Positions 29,117 to 38,230 of a stretch of 64,000 nt of DNA are shown here, in pieces. Position 1 is the stretch's first letter. Every line of letters begins with the position of its first letter. The notes under the pieces are model-generated. The model saw only the letters and a program-made list of their open reading frames with translations. It was not told where the DNA came from and made no database searches. A program made the position numbers and the translations under genes. Source of the stretch: Alteromonas halophila (GTDB taxonomy: Bacteria > Pseudomonadota > Gammaproteobacteria > Enterobacterales > Alteromonadaceae); the NCBI RefSeq assembly GCF_014651815.1, contig NZ_BMXP01000001.1, forward strand, positions 149,839-213,838, written 5' to 3'.

Positions 29117-30241
29117 ATGTCAGACGCGCACGAAAAAACAGAAGAACCCACAAGTAAGAAACTTGAGGATGCTGCCAAAAAAGGACAGGTGGCGCGCTCC
29201 AGAGAGCTCTCAACCACGCTGGTGCTGGTGGCGAGTGCGCTGGTCGTAATGATCATTGGCGGCTGGATGGCCGAAGCGCTCTATCGTGTGATGGGCCGCA
29301 CATTCACACTCTCTCGGGACGAGACGTACGACATCACCCATATGTTCTCAGCGCTGGACACAGCCGTTGATGCGGTGGGGTGGCCACTCTTGTTTTTCAT
29401 GATTGTTTCCACTATTGCGGGCATTTACGGTTCAGTTGCACTTGGGGGATATAACTTTTCCTGGCAGGCGGCGCAGCCAAAGGGCAGTAAAATGAATCCT
29501 GTTAGTGGTTTTAAACGCATGTTTGGAACAAACGGGCTGGTGGAGTTACTCAAAGCATTGGCAAAAGTTTTTGTCATTGCGGGGATGGGGTTAGCTTCAT
29601 TATTGTATTTCAAGGATGAGGCTTTACACCTGGATATGGAGCTCTATCCGCGCAATATTTTTCACGCGCTGGATATGCTGGAATGGGCTTTCTTGCTGCT
29701 GGCCTGCGGTACGATCCCAATTGCGCTTATCGATGTGCCTTATCAAAAGCATAAGCACAATGAAGAAATGAAAATGACCAAACAGGAGGTTAAAGACGAG
29801 CGCAAAAACGCCGAAGGTGATGCAGAGGTCAAAGGCCGCATTCGTCGCCTGCAGTACCAGTCTGCTTCCCGCCGCATGATGCAGGACGTGCCCGAGGCAG
29901 ATGTGGTTGTCACTAACCCGACGCACTTCTCGGTTGCCATTAAATACGATGAAGACGGCAGCCGTGCGCCTGTTCTGGTGGCCAAAGGGGCGGATGAACT
30001 GGCCATGCACATTCGTAAAATAGCCACAGCAAGCGATGTTCCGCTGCTACCCTCACCCATGCTGGCGCGGGCTATTTACTATTCCACCGAGGTGGATGAA
30101 GAAATTCCCAGTAAGCTGTTTATGGCCGTGGCGCAGGTGCTGGCATATGTGTATCAGCTGAAAGCCTTCCGTGCCGGCAAAGGCAAACGTCCCAAGCCGC
30201 TCAAAAAAGACCTGCCGATTCCGAAGGAGCTGCAGCGCTAG
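29117..30241 (+). CDS. flhB: flagellar export switch protein FlhB
   Basis: Export apparatus protein that changes substrate class by autocleavage. The 374-residue protein opens with EKTEEPTSKKLEDAAKKGQV, has four membrane helices up to about 215, and a cytoplasmic domain with the NPTH cleavage motif at about 267-270 (VVTNPTHFSVAIKY). Last gene of the fliK-flhB run; no clear terminator follows. Confidence 0.95.
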   Translation: MSDAHEKTEEPTSKKLEDAAKKGQVARSRELSTTLVLVASALVVMIIGGWMAEALYRVMGRTFTLSRDETYDITHMFSALDTAVDAVGWPLLFFMIVSTIAGIYGSVALGGYNFSWQAAQPKGSKMNPVSGFKRMFGTNGLVELLKALAKVFVIAGMGLASLLYFKDEALHLDMELYPRNIFHALDMLEWAFLLLACGTIPIALIDVPYQKHKHNEEMKMTKQEVKDERKNAEGDAEVKGRIRRLQYQSASRRMMQDVPEADVVVTNPTHFSVAIKYDEDGSRAPVLVAKGADELAMHIRKIATASDVPLLPSPMLARAIYYSTEVDEEIPSKLFMAVAQVLAYVYQLKAFRAGKGKRPKPLKKDLPIPKELQR

Positions 30242-30407
30242 GGACGATGCGAATAAGGCTATCATCTCTCAGCGAATGCGTGACCTCTTTCAGATCCGGC
30301 GCAAACCTCGTTCAGATTTACCGGCAAACATGGCTACACGTTGTTCGGCTCGTTTGTTGTCGGCGAGGTATTACCGGCTGACACACGTGCCATCGTTGTT
30401 AGTGATT

Positions 30408-30644
30408 CTACTGCTTATCGCAGGAACACCCTATCGAGCCGTCGGCATTTTCCCACTCTGTATAGTGCCCGTTCGCGCCCGCTATCTGGCCTGCCTGCGA
30501 CGTACACTCCATACGTAACTGATTACAGTAAGATGCACTACCGCCTACATCAATATTCGATATATCTTCTACGACCGCGTGGTCAACTGAGCCGCTGCTG
30601 CAACCGCCCAAAATAACCAGACCACACATCAACAAACATTTCAT
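30408..30644 (-). CDS. small lipoprotein of unknown function
   Basis: Encodes 78 residues from the ATG at 30644, preceded by AGGAG at a usable distance; the frame stays open 14 codons upstream without a ribosome site. The N-terminus (MKCLLMCGLVILGGCSSGS) is a lipoprotein signal with lipobox LGGC, so it should be anchored to a membrane. The mature part has four further Cys (YCNQLRMEC and a C-terminal CSC), suggesting disulfides. No family recognised. It lies opposite to the flagellar genes between flhB and flhA, so it is an accessory insertion there. Confidence 0.6.
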   Translation of the reverse strand: MKCLLMCGLVILGGCSSGSVDHAVVEDISNIDVGGSASYCNQLRMECTSQAGQIAGANGHYTEWENADGSIGCSCDKQ

Positions 30645-30940
30645 CACTGGTACTTCACTCCTTGTTACCTTCTGGTAATGCGACACCGCTATCCTGAAAG
30701 AAGTTCAGTCAATCATAGGTGGTGCCGATACACAACAGACCGGAGGTTACGGAATACGTTTATGTTTTTAGAACAATGGGGTACGTGTGGCGATAGACTG
30801 AGGAAGTAACGATCACGCCGTCGCTTGTGAAACCGATAAGCTGTGCTCCGTCAACGTACGTAACCGGCACTGAAATCACGAAAGGAACGCGATAGAATGC
30901 GTGCTTTTATGTAAGTAGAACGCAGTCGCGAAGCAATACA
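30645..30940. other. intergenic spacer between lipoprotein and hydrolase genes
   Basis: About 300 bases with divergent genes on both sides, so promoters for both are expected. I see no confident sigma-70, sigma-54 or sigma-28 match, no strong hairpin and no coding frame with family likeness. Confidence 0.3.
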
Positions 30941-31768
30941 ATGGCAATCAGCAGCTGGCTAAACAAAAAAATATACAAACGATCAGTCAGGTTCTGGCTT
31001 CTCATGCTGTTCGTTTTACCGGCCGTTCCACCGCTCGGCGCGACCTTTGGCTTACTGGCCTTTTCCTACTTTCCCTGGCCCATTACGTTTGATGTTGAAA
31101 TGCCCGAAATCGCAGACAGTAATAGCGAGCTTATTGTGCTGGTCCACGGCAAGGGCGACACTGCCAGTACCTGGTCACTGGACTTCGCAAAATCATTAGG
31201 TAACAACGTGCTGGGTGACACCCAACAGGTATTTGCGATGGATTGGTCCGATTATTCTGACAACCTGTTTCGTTGCTCGAACAACGGCCGCCGGGTGGGT
31301 CTGCAAATTGGTGAGGCACTGGCGGCCAGTCCATCACTTAAAAACGTGCACCTGATTGGTCACAGTGCCGGCGCTTTCGTTGTGTATGGTCTGTGTGAAA
31401 GTCTTAAGCAACATAATCCTTCCATAACGGTGCACGCCACGTATCTTGATCCGCTTGGCATTTACAGTGGCTTTGACTGGAATTTCGGGCCTCGTAACTT
31501 TGGCTCCTGTGCTGATATCAGTGACGCATACATTGATGCGGATGATGGGGTGCCCGGCAGCAATGTCCCCCTGGCGCATGCCCACACGTTTAATGTTACT
31601 GCGCTAAAAAACACTGGCAATAATGCCTATCAGGGCAATGCTCACATGTGGCCGGTAGACTATTACCGGAACGCGGTGATGCATGATGCGCTGCCTTACT
31701 GGTCACCGGATGAAGAGGTGCTGCGCCGTTTTCCACGCGGTGAGCATACCGTGTTAACAGAGCAATAA
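30941..31768 (+). CDS. membrane-anchored alpha/beta hydrolase (lipase-like)
   Basis: The 275-residue protein starts with a basic stretch and a hydrophobic helix (about 17-45), probably an uncleaved anchor. The alpha/beta-hydrolase features are LIVLVHGKGDTAS (oxyanion loop), LIGHSAGAFVVYG with nucleophile Ser in GHSAG, a likely acid Asp in ATYLDPLG, and a possible catalytic His in NAHMWPVDYY. This layout resembles lipases or esterases. The substrate is unknown. No strong ribosome site is seen before the ATG. It separates flhB from flhA, an unusual interruption of the flagellar run. Confidence 0.7.
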   Translation: MAISSWLNKKIYKRSVRFWLLMLFVLPAVPPLGATFGLLAFSYFPWPITFDVEMPEIADSNSELIVLVHGKGDTASTWSLDFAKSLGNNVLGDTQQVFAMDWSDYSDNLFRCSNNGRRVGLQIGEALAASPSLKNVHLIGHSAGAFVVYGLCESLKQHNPSITVHATYLDPLGIYSGFDWNFGPRNFGSCADISDAYIDADDGVPGSNVPLAHAHTFNVTALKNTGNNAYQGNAHMWPVDYYRNAVMHDALPYWSPDEEVLRRFPRGEHTVLTEQ

Positions 31769-31850
31769 GCCTGATAGCTATTGGGTGATGTGCACTGGCA
31801 TGCACCGATGCTTATCATTCTGACGCCGCAACTGCCACGGATTCACAAAA

Positions 31851-31867
31851 CTGGCACGGTGTTTGTA
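31851..31867 (+). promoter_or_regulatory. sigma-54 promoter of the flhA operon
   Basis: CTGGCACGGTGTTTGTA has a near-perfect -24 box (TGGCACG) and TTG at -12, with the conserved GC changed to GT. It lies 57 bases before flhA. flhAFG-fliA is a sigma-54 operon in Vibrio, so the position is right, but the -12 mismatch lowers confidence. Confidence 0.55.
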
Positions 31868-31923
31868 ATTAGTCTCGTCAGACAGAAAAAGTGTCAAAAT
31901 TCTGATAGAGACCTTAATCCGCT

Positions 31924-34023
31924 ATGCAGTTATCCGGTTATTTACAGCGATTCGATAAAACGCAGCTTCAGCAGTTTTCCAGTGGCCTGGGCGCGCCGAT
32001 TGTACTGCTGGCCATCATGGGCATGGTTATTTTGCCTATGCCGCCATTTTTACTGGATGTGCTGTTCAGTTTCAATATTGCCTTATCGCTGGTCATCATT
32101 CTGGTGGCGGTATTTACTAAACGTCCGATTGACTTTGGAATCTTCCCTTTAGTATTGCTGATTGCAACGGTACTACGGCTGGCGCTGAACGTAGCGTCAA
32201 CCCGGGTTGTTTTGCTCTATGGGCACGAGGGCGGTGATGCGGCCGGGAAAGTCATTGAAGCCTTCGGTGAAGTGGTGATTGGCGGAAACTATGCCGTAGG
32301 TATCGTGGTGTTTGCCATCCTGCTTATTATTAACTTTAAAGTGGTTACCGCTGGTGCTGGCCGTATTTCAGAAGTCGGCGCACGGTTTACCCTGGATGCC
32401 ATGCCTGGTAAACAAATGGCCATCGATGCGGATTTGAACGCAGGCTATATTGATCAGGACCAGGCACGCGCCCGGCGTGAGGAAATCACCGCTGAGGCTG
32501 ACTTCTACGGCTCAATGGATGGTGCGTCAAAATTTGTGAAAGGCGATGCCGTGGCGGGCCTGTTTATCATGCTGATCAATATTGTTGGCGGCCTGTTTAT
32601 TGGCATGATCCAGCACGACCTGGCATTTGGCAATGCAATCGAAGTCTACACCATTCTGACTATTGGTGACGGCCTGGTGGCGCAAATTCCTTCACTACTG
32701 CTGTCGGTGGCCACTGCCATTATTGTGACGCGTGAAAATGAAACCCAGGAGATGGGCAGCGAGATCACGGAGCAGCTGGGCAATCAGCAGGCGCTGTATA
32801 TTGCGGCTGGAGTGTTGTTTGTTATGGGAATTATTCCCGGCATGCCACACTTAGCCTTCCTGTCATTTTCTGCCATGGCCGCAGGCTATGCGTTATGGCG
32901 TACCCGTCAGGCGAAAATTGCTGCGCAGCAGCCCGCTGCGCCGGCAGAAGTCAGTCAAAACGAACAGGTAGCCCCGGAAGTCAAAGAGCTGGGCTGGGAC
33001 GATGTACAGCATGTCGATACCATCGGTCTGGAAGTGGGCTACCGGTTGATCCCGCTGGTGGATAAGTCGCAGGGTGGCGAATTACTGACGCGTATCAAAG
33101 GCGTGCGCAAAAAACTGTCACAGGAACTGGGCTTTCTTATTCCGCCGGTACACATTCGCGATAACCTGGATTTAGATCCCAATGCCTATGAGATTGCCTT
33201 ATTAGGCGTCAATATCGGGGAAGCCCAGATAAGCCATGACGAAGAGCTGGCCATTAACCCTGGACAGGTGTTCGGAAAGCTGGAGGGGCGTGCCACTAAG
33301 GATCCGGCCTTTGGACTGGATGCAGTGTGGATCAAGCCGGGCAAACGCGAACATGCACAGACCCTGGGATACACCGTGGTAGACGCGGCAACAGTGGTGG
33401 CCACCCATTTAAGTCAGCTGTTAACCAACAATGCCTACCAGTTACTGGGGTACGAAGAGACTCAGCAATTGCTGGACATGCTGGCTAAGCATAACCCTAA
33501 ACTGGTGGAAGGGCTGGTCCCCGATATTCTTCAGCTTTCAACCGTGGTGAAAGTGCTGCAAACCCTGCTCTTTGAAGGCGTGCCTATTCGTGACATGCGC
33601 ACGATTGTGCAGACGTTAAGTGAATACGGGCCGCGCAGTCAGGACCCCGATGTACTGGTCTCTGCGGTACGTATTTCGTTAAAGCGTTTGATTGTTCAGG
33701 AAATCGTATCGGGCAACGCCGAGATCCCTGTCATAACTCTGGCACCAGAACTGGAACAGATGTTGCACCAGTCATTGCAGGCAGGTGGCGAAGATGGCGC
33801 TGGCATCGAACCGGGTCTGGCCGACAAGCTGCAAAAGTCATTGCAGCAGGCAAGTCAGAACCAGGAGCTGGAAGGCGAGCCAGCGGTGTTACTCACATCA
33901 GGCATGTTGCGGCCGGTGTTATCACGCTTCCTGAAATACTCTGTCGCTGGATTGAATGTCTTGTCTTATCAGGAAATTCCGGACGACAAACAAATAAAAA
34001 TTGTCAGTTCTGTGGGTCAATAA
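31924..34023 (+). CDS. flhA: flagellar export protein FlhA
   Basis: Largest export-gate subunit, 699 residues. The N-terminal half has about eight membrane helices with the family signature RLALNVASTRVVLLYGHEGGDAAGKVI and the FHIPEP-type loop around GRISEVGARFTLDAMPGKQMAID (about 140-165). The cytoplasmic half (about 350-699) docks chaperone-substrate complexes. Starts a second flagellar transcript after the lipase-like gene. Confidence 0.96.
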   Translation: MQLSGYLQRFDKTQLQQFSSGLGAPIVLLAIMGMVILPMPPFLLDVLFSFNIALSLVIILVAVFTKRPIDFGIFPLVLLIATVLRLALNVASTRVVLLYGHEGGDAAGKVIEAFGEVVIGGNYAVGIVVFAILLIINFKVVTAGAGRISEVGARFTLDAMPGKQMAIDADLNAGYIDQDQARARREEITAEADFYGSMDGASKFVKGDAVAGLFIMLINIVGGLFIGMIQHDLAFGNAIEVYTILTIGDGLVAQIPSLLLSVATAIIVTRENETQEMGSEITEQLGNQQALYIAAGVLFVMGIIPGMPHLAFLSFSAMAAGYALWRTRQAKIAAQQPAAPAEVSQNEQVAPEVKELGWDDVQHVDTIGLEVGYRLIPLVDKSQGGELLTRIKGVRKKLSQELGFLIPPVHIRDNLDLDPNAYEIALLGVNIGEAQISHDEELAINPGQVFGKLEGRATKDPAFGLDAVWIKPGKREHAQTLGYTVVDAATVVATHLSQLLTNNAYQLLGYEETQQLLDMLAKHNPKLVEGLVPDILQLSTVVKVLQTLLFEGVPIRDMRTIVQTLSEYGPRSQDPDVLVSAVRISLKRLIVQEIVSGNAEIPVITLAPELEQMLHQSLQAGGEDGAGIEPGLADKLQKSLQQASQNQELEGEPAVLLTSGMLRPVLSRFLKYSVAGLNVLSYQEIPDDKQIKIVSSVGQ

Positions 34024-34053
34024 TCTGACACCCGAGTTGGTTACGAGGTTGCA

Positions 34054-35418
34054 ATGAAAATCAGACGATTCTTTGGCAAAGACATGCGAGAGGCGCTCAG
34101 CCAGGTAAAAGCGGAGCTAGGTAGTGATGCAGTGATCATGTCCAACCGAAAGGTGGCAGATGGTATTGAACTGGTGGCGGCGTATGATAAAGAGCCGGAC
34201 GCGGCACTGTCGTTAAAGTCAAAGACTAAAAAAGAGCAGACCACGCCCAGCCTGAGCGAGATCATTGGCGATGACGGCCCGGACACCTTACGCGCACTGC
34301 TTGAAAAACAGCAGGCGGGCGGTCAGCCAGGCAAACCCAATCCCGCGCAGCCGCAGGCAGCGGTTGCGCCGCAAACCGCTGCTGCGCAGCAGCAAGCGGC
34401 CAGCCAGCCTCAGGCCGCACAGCATCAAGATTACACGCCTGCAATGGATACCGCTTTTGATGCCGGTGCACCGCAGCAAACCGCAGACAGCGGTGACAGT
34501 TTGTCAGAAATAAAAGAAGAACTGGCATCACTGCGCAGTGTATTGCAGTTTCAGGTAGCCGATTTAATGGAAGCGAAAAAGCAGCGCCATCGCCCGGTGC
34601 ATCATTATCTGCGCCAGCGGCTGATCGATATGGGCTTAAGTGAGCGTTTATCCGACCAGCTGATTCACTATGTACCCGCTGACTATACTGAACGCGAAGC
34701 CTGGGTTTACCTCCTTAACCTGTTGTCTAACCGCATCAATGTGACCGGTAACGATATTCTGTCGCAGTCGGGTGTCGTGGCACTGGTAGGGCCGACGGGG
34801 ACTGGCAAGACCACCACGGTGGCCAAACTTGCTGCCCGCTACGCACAAAAATACGGTGTGGAATCGGTGGCCATGGTGACCATTGATACGTACCGGATCG
34901 CCGCGTATGAACAACTGGCAACCTACGGAAAAATCATTGGCTGTACAGTAAAAAAGGCGCAGAGCACCGAGGAGTTAGCCGATGTGTTGTTCCAGCTTCG
35001 GCATAAACGCCTTGTGTTAATTGACACGGCCGGCTTCAGTCAGCGTGACAGCCGTCTGATTAAACAGCTTCAGCAATTTGATACCGGGCAGATGCAGCGC
35101 GTGAAAAAATACCTGGTGACGCAGGCGAATACACAGTACCCAGCCTTACAGCGCATTATTGGTGCCTATGATCCGGTGAAGCTGGATGGCTGCATTTTCA
35201 CCAAACTGGATGAATGCTACTCGCTGGGAGAGATATTAAGTGCGTCGGTTGAATATCAGTTACCGGTAAGTTATGTCACCGACGGACAAAAGGTGCCGGA
35301 GGATATAAAAGTGGCCGATGCGAAATCTCTGGTATCGGCTGCCGCAAAGCTTTATAAAAAGTACGGATTGAATCATACTAGTAGCACTAGTGTAGTAAAT
35401 GCAGCACAAGCAGTATGA
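34054..35418 (+). CDS. flhF: flagellar biosynthesis GTPase FlhF
   Basis: SRP-type GTPase that fixes the flagellum at the cell pole. The 454-residue protein has an N-terminal B domain, a Gln/Ala/Pro-rich linker (about 85-150), an N domain and a G domain with GPTGTGKTTTVAKLAARYA (about 248-266), DTYRIAAYEQL, LIDTAGFSQRD and TKLDECYSLG. It overlaps flhG by 4 bases (ATGA), so the opposing regulators of flagellar number are coupled. Confidence 0.95.
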   Translation: MKIRRFFGKDMREALSQVKAELGSDAVIMSNRKVADGIELVAAYDKEPDAALSLKSKTKKEQTTPSLSEIIGDDGPDTLRALLEKQQAGGQPGKPNPAQPQAAVAPQTAAAQQQAASQPQAAQHQDYTPAMDTAFDAGAPQQTADSGDSLSEIKEELASLRSVLQFQVADLMEAKKQRHRPVHHYLRQRLIDMGLSERLSDQLIHYVPADYTEREAWVYLLNLLSNRINVTGNDILSQSGVVALVGPTGTGKTTTVAKLAARYAQKYGVESVAMVTIDTYRIAAYEQLATYGKIIGCTVKKAQSTEELADVLFQLRHKRLVLIDTAGFSQRDSRLIKQLQQFDTGQMQRVKKYLVTQANTQYPALQRIIGAYDPVKLDGCIFTKLDECYSLGEILSASVEYQLPVSYVTDGQKVPEDIKVADAKSLVSAAAKLYKKYGLNHTSSTSVVNAAQAV

Positions 35419-36281
35419 TCGAAGATCAAGCGAGTAGCTTACGGAAAATGAATCAGTCAAGGTTAATTAAAGTCATTGCAGTAACGGGCGGTAAAGGTGG
35501 CGTTGGAAAAACCAACATCACTCTGAATACTGCAATTGCAATGGCCAAGCAGGGCAAGCGCGTGATGGTACTGGATGCCGACCTCGGTCTGGCAAACGTG
35601 GATGTCATGCTTGGACTGCGCGTAGAAAAGAACCTGTCTCACGTATTGTCAGGCGAGTGTACACTCGATGATGTACTGGTCACCGGGCCGCATGGGATAA
35701 AGATTGCGCCAGCAACGTCAGGTACGCAGGCGATGACCGAGTTATCGCCGACCGAGCATGCCGGTCTCATCAGAGCATTCAGCGAACTGCGTTCTCAGAT
35801 TGATGTGCTTATCGTCGATACGGCGGCGGGAATTTCAGATATGGTGCTGAGCTTCTCCAAGGCATCGCAGGACATTATGGTGGTGGTGTGCGACGAGCCC
35901 ACATCGCTGACTGACGCCTACGCACTCATTAAGATACTCAATCGCGAGCATGGTGTATTCCGCTTCAAAGTGGTGGCAAATATGGTGCGCGATGTCCGTG
36001 AAGGACAGGAGTTATTCAGCAAGTTATCAAAAGTAACCGGGCGTTTTCTTGATGTCGCTCTGGAGCTGGTTGCCACGATTCCGTTTGATGAAAATATCCG
36101 TCGGGCAGTGCGTAAGCAAACCGCCATTGTTGACGCGTTTCCAGGGTCGCCCGCGTCAGTGGCGATTTCTCAGTTGGCAACAAAAGCAGCATCCTGGCCA
36201 ATACCTAATCAGCCAGGTGGACATCTGGAATTTTTCATTGAACAATTGGTGACGAGTAAAGTAGCGGGAAGTCAACGTTGA
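35415..36281 (+). CDS. flhG: flagellar number regulator FlhG/FleN (MinD-like ATPase)
   Basis: MinD-like ATPase that restrains FlrA and keeps the number of polar flagella at one. The 288-residue protein has an N-terminal segment whose Gln and basic residues may contact FlhF, deviant Walker A GGKGGVGKTN (about 25-34), VLDADLGLANVDVMLGL and VDTAAGISDMVLSF. The C-terminus should hold the membrane-binding helix. Its stop overlaps the TTG start of fliA. Confidence 0.94.
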   Translation: MIEDQASSLRKMNQSRLIKVIAVTGGKGGVGKTNITLNTAIAMAKQGKRVMVLDADLGLANVDVMLGLRVEKNLSHVLSGECTLDDVLVTGPHGIKIAPATSGTQAMTELSPTEHAGLIRAFSELRSQIDVLIVDTAAGISDMVLSFSKASQDIMVVVCDEPTSLTDAYALIKILNREHGVFRFKVVANMVRDVREGQELFSKLSKVTGRFLDVALELVATIPFDENIRRAVRKQTAIVDAFPGSPASVAISQLATKAASWPIPNQPGGHLEFFIEQLVTSKVAGSQR

Positions 36282-37006
36282 ATAGCAAAGCCGCAGCTTA
36301 CCAACAGCAAGCCGATAAATCACAACTTGTTGAACGACACGCACCGCTGGTGAAGCGCATTGCGCACCACCTGATGGCGCGTTTGCCGGCAAGTGTGCTG
36401 GTGGATGATCTCATCCAGTCCGGCATGATTGGTCTGCTGGAAGCCGCAAAAAACTTTGATGGCTCCAAAGGCGCCAGTTTTGAGACGTTCGCGGGGATCC
36501 GCATCCGTGGTGCCATGCTCGATGAAATCCGTAAAGGCGACTGGACACCCCGCTCGGTACACCGTAACAGTCGCGCCATAACGGAAGCGATTTCGCAGGT
36601 TGAAAGTGAGACCGGGCGCGATGCCAGAGACGCCGAAATTGCCACCAAATTAAACGTGAGTTTGCCTGACTATCACCAGATGCTTAATGAGGTAAATGCA
36701 GGTAAACTGGTCGGAATTGAAGATCTTGGTGTGTCTGAAGATGTGATAACCACGGAGCAGAACCGGGGCAGCGACACGCCGCTGGAAGATTTGATGCAAG
36801 GCGCTTTCCAAAAAGCACTTGCCCATGCTATTACTACATTACCTGAACGAGAAGCGATAGTGCTGTCTTTGTACTATGACGAAGAACTTAACCTGCGTGA
36901 GATTGGTGAGGTTTTAGAAGTCAGTGAGTCACGAGTCAGCCAGATACACAGCCAGGCCATGTTAAAACTCAAATCACGAATGAAGTCATGGCGGGCTGAT
37001 AATTAG
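36278..37006 (+). CDS. fliA: flagellar sigma factor FliA (sigma-28)
   Basis: Sigma factor for late flagellar, motor and chemotaxis genes. It starts with TTG inside the flhG stop (TTGA), after GGGAAG; no other start precedes the conserved N-terminus. The 242-residue protein shows region 2 (LVERHAPLVKRIAHHLMARL, DDLIQSGMIGLLEAA, FETFAGIRIRGAMLDEIRKG), region 3 and region 4 (LPEREAIVLSLYYDEELNLREIGEVLEVSESRVSQIH). No FlgM is visible nearby. Confidence 0.95.
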   Translation: MNSKAAAYQQQADKSQLVERHAPLVKRIAHHLMARLPASVLVDDLIQSGMIGLLEAAKNFDGSKGASFETFAGIRIRGAMLDEIRKGDWTPRSVHRNSRAITEAISQVESETGRDARDAEIATKLNVSLPDYHQMLNEVNAGKLVGIEDLGVSEDVITTEQNRGSDTPLEDLMQGAFQKALAHAITTLPEREAIVLSLYYDEELNLREIGEVLEVSESRVSQIHSQAMLKLKSRMKSWRADN

Positions 37007-37047
37007 CCAATATTTACAACTATTTATAATCCTCACTGGAGGCCATT

Positions 37048-37431
37048 TTGGACAAGAATATGAAAATTCTCGTGGTTGACGATTTTTCGACCATGAGACG
37101 TATCATAAAGAACCTGCTTAAAGATTTGGGGTTTTCCAATATCCAGGAAGCGGACGACGGCAATACTGCGCTGCCTATGCTGCAACAGGGTGACTTTGAC
37201 TTTGTTGTTACCGACTGGAACATGCCAGGGATGCAGGGAATTGACCTGCTGCGTGCCATCCGTTCGGACGACAAACTCAAACAATTACCTGTCCTGATGG
37301 TGACCGCTGAAGCCAAAAAAGAACAAATCGTAGCCGCCGCGCAAGCCGGGGTTAATGGTTATGTCGTCAAGCCGTTTACTGCAGCAACGCTGAAAGAGAA
37401 GCTTGATAAAATCTTCGAACGTTTAGGTTGA
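37048..37431 (+). CDS. cheY: chemotaxis response regulator CheY
   Basis: Single receiver domain that carries the signal from CheA to FliM. The TTG at 37048 is chosen as start because GGAGG lies 5-6 bases before it and the product ([19 protein letters not shown]) matches the full CheY N-terminus; an ATG at 37060 would drop four residues. Asp11/Asp12, phosphorylated Asp56 (VVTDWNMPG), Thr in VTAEAKK and Lys in VKPFTAA are all present. The 127-residue length is normal. Confidence 0.96.
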   Translation: MDKNMKILVVDDFSTMRRIIKNLLKDLGFSNIQEADDGNTALPMLQQGDFDFVVTDWNMPGMQGIDLLRAIRSDDKLKQLPVLMVTAEAKKEQIVAAAQAGVNGYVVKPFTAATLKEKLDKIFERLG

Positions 37432-37465
37432 TCCAGACGTCGTATAGTCGAACGAGGAACACCGG

Positions 37466-38218
37466 ATGTCGACAGATGTAAACGTGCCTATCACGCTAGA
37501 CGAAGCCAGGCAACTGGTTGCGTATCTCGAAGCTGGCGATAACGCGTCAGCGAAAGCGATACTCGAAGCCGTGTCGATGAAAGAGTCGATCGAACTGTTT
37601 GAAGAAGTGGGTAAACTGACCCGACAGCTACATGACGCACTCAACAATTTCCAACTTGATGAACGCATCGCCAACCTGGCTAATGATGACATTCCGGATG
37701 CGCAGTCTAGATTAACGTACGTGATGGAAGAGACGGAAAAGGCGGCGAATACAACGATGGATGCCGTCGAGGCCAGCATGCCCATTGCGGAAACACTTTC
37801 CAGCCGTATTGATAAAATCATGCCGGAATGGAAAAAACTCATGAGCCGCGAGATTGCGCTTGGCGAATTTAAAGCCCTGTGCACCGATATAGATCAACTG
37901 CTGGAAGATGCCTCACAGGAATCCGCCAAGCTAACCGGGTTGTTGACCGAAGTGTTAATGGCGCAGGGCTATCAGGATTTGACGGGTCAGGTTATACGCC
38001 GTGTGATTGAGCTGGTCAAAGAAGTTGAGGACAGTCTGGTCAACATGCTTACCATGTTTGGTGACACCGAACAGACACAAGAGCCTAAACAATCTAAAAC
38101 CTCGTCCGATAAAGACAAAGTAGGCGCTGAAGGACCCATAATCGACGCTGAGAGTCGGGATGATGTGGTTCAGGGGCAGGATGATGTTGATGACCTCCTG
38201 TCTAGCTTAGGTTTTTAG
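37466..38218 (+). CDS. cheZ: CheY-P phosphatase CheZ
   Basis: Dephosphorylates CheY-P. The 250-residue protein forms a long helical hairpin; the catalytic region QGYQDLTGQVIRRVIELV carries the Asp and Gln (DLTGQ) used for hydrolysis. The C-terminal end (VDDLLSSLGF) is the CheY-binding helix, joined by an acidic linker. It lies between cheY and cheA as usual. Confidence 0.94.
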   Translation: MSTDVNVPITLDEARQLVAYLEAGDNASAKAILEAVSMKESIELFEEVGKLTRQLHDALNNFQLDERIANLANDDIPDAQSRLTYVMEETEKAANTTMDAVEASMPIAETLSSRIDKIMPEWKKLMSREIALGEFKALCTDIDQLLEDASQESAKLTGLLTEVLMAQGYQDLTGQVIRRVIELVKEVEDSLVNMLTMFGDTEQTQEPKQSKTSSDKDKVGAEGPIIDAESRDDVVQGQDDVDDLLSSLGF

Positions 38219-38230
38219 GGGAGCAGGCGA

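Noticed and set aside
30171..30616. Overlapping plus-strand frames after flhB as a possible small gene
   Set aside because: They overlap the flhB end or run antisense to the lipoprotein gene, have no ribosome site and contain no recognisable motif; the lipoprotein on the minus strand is better supported.
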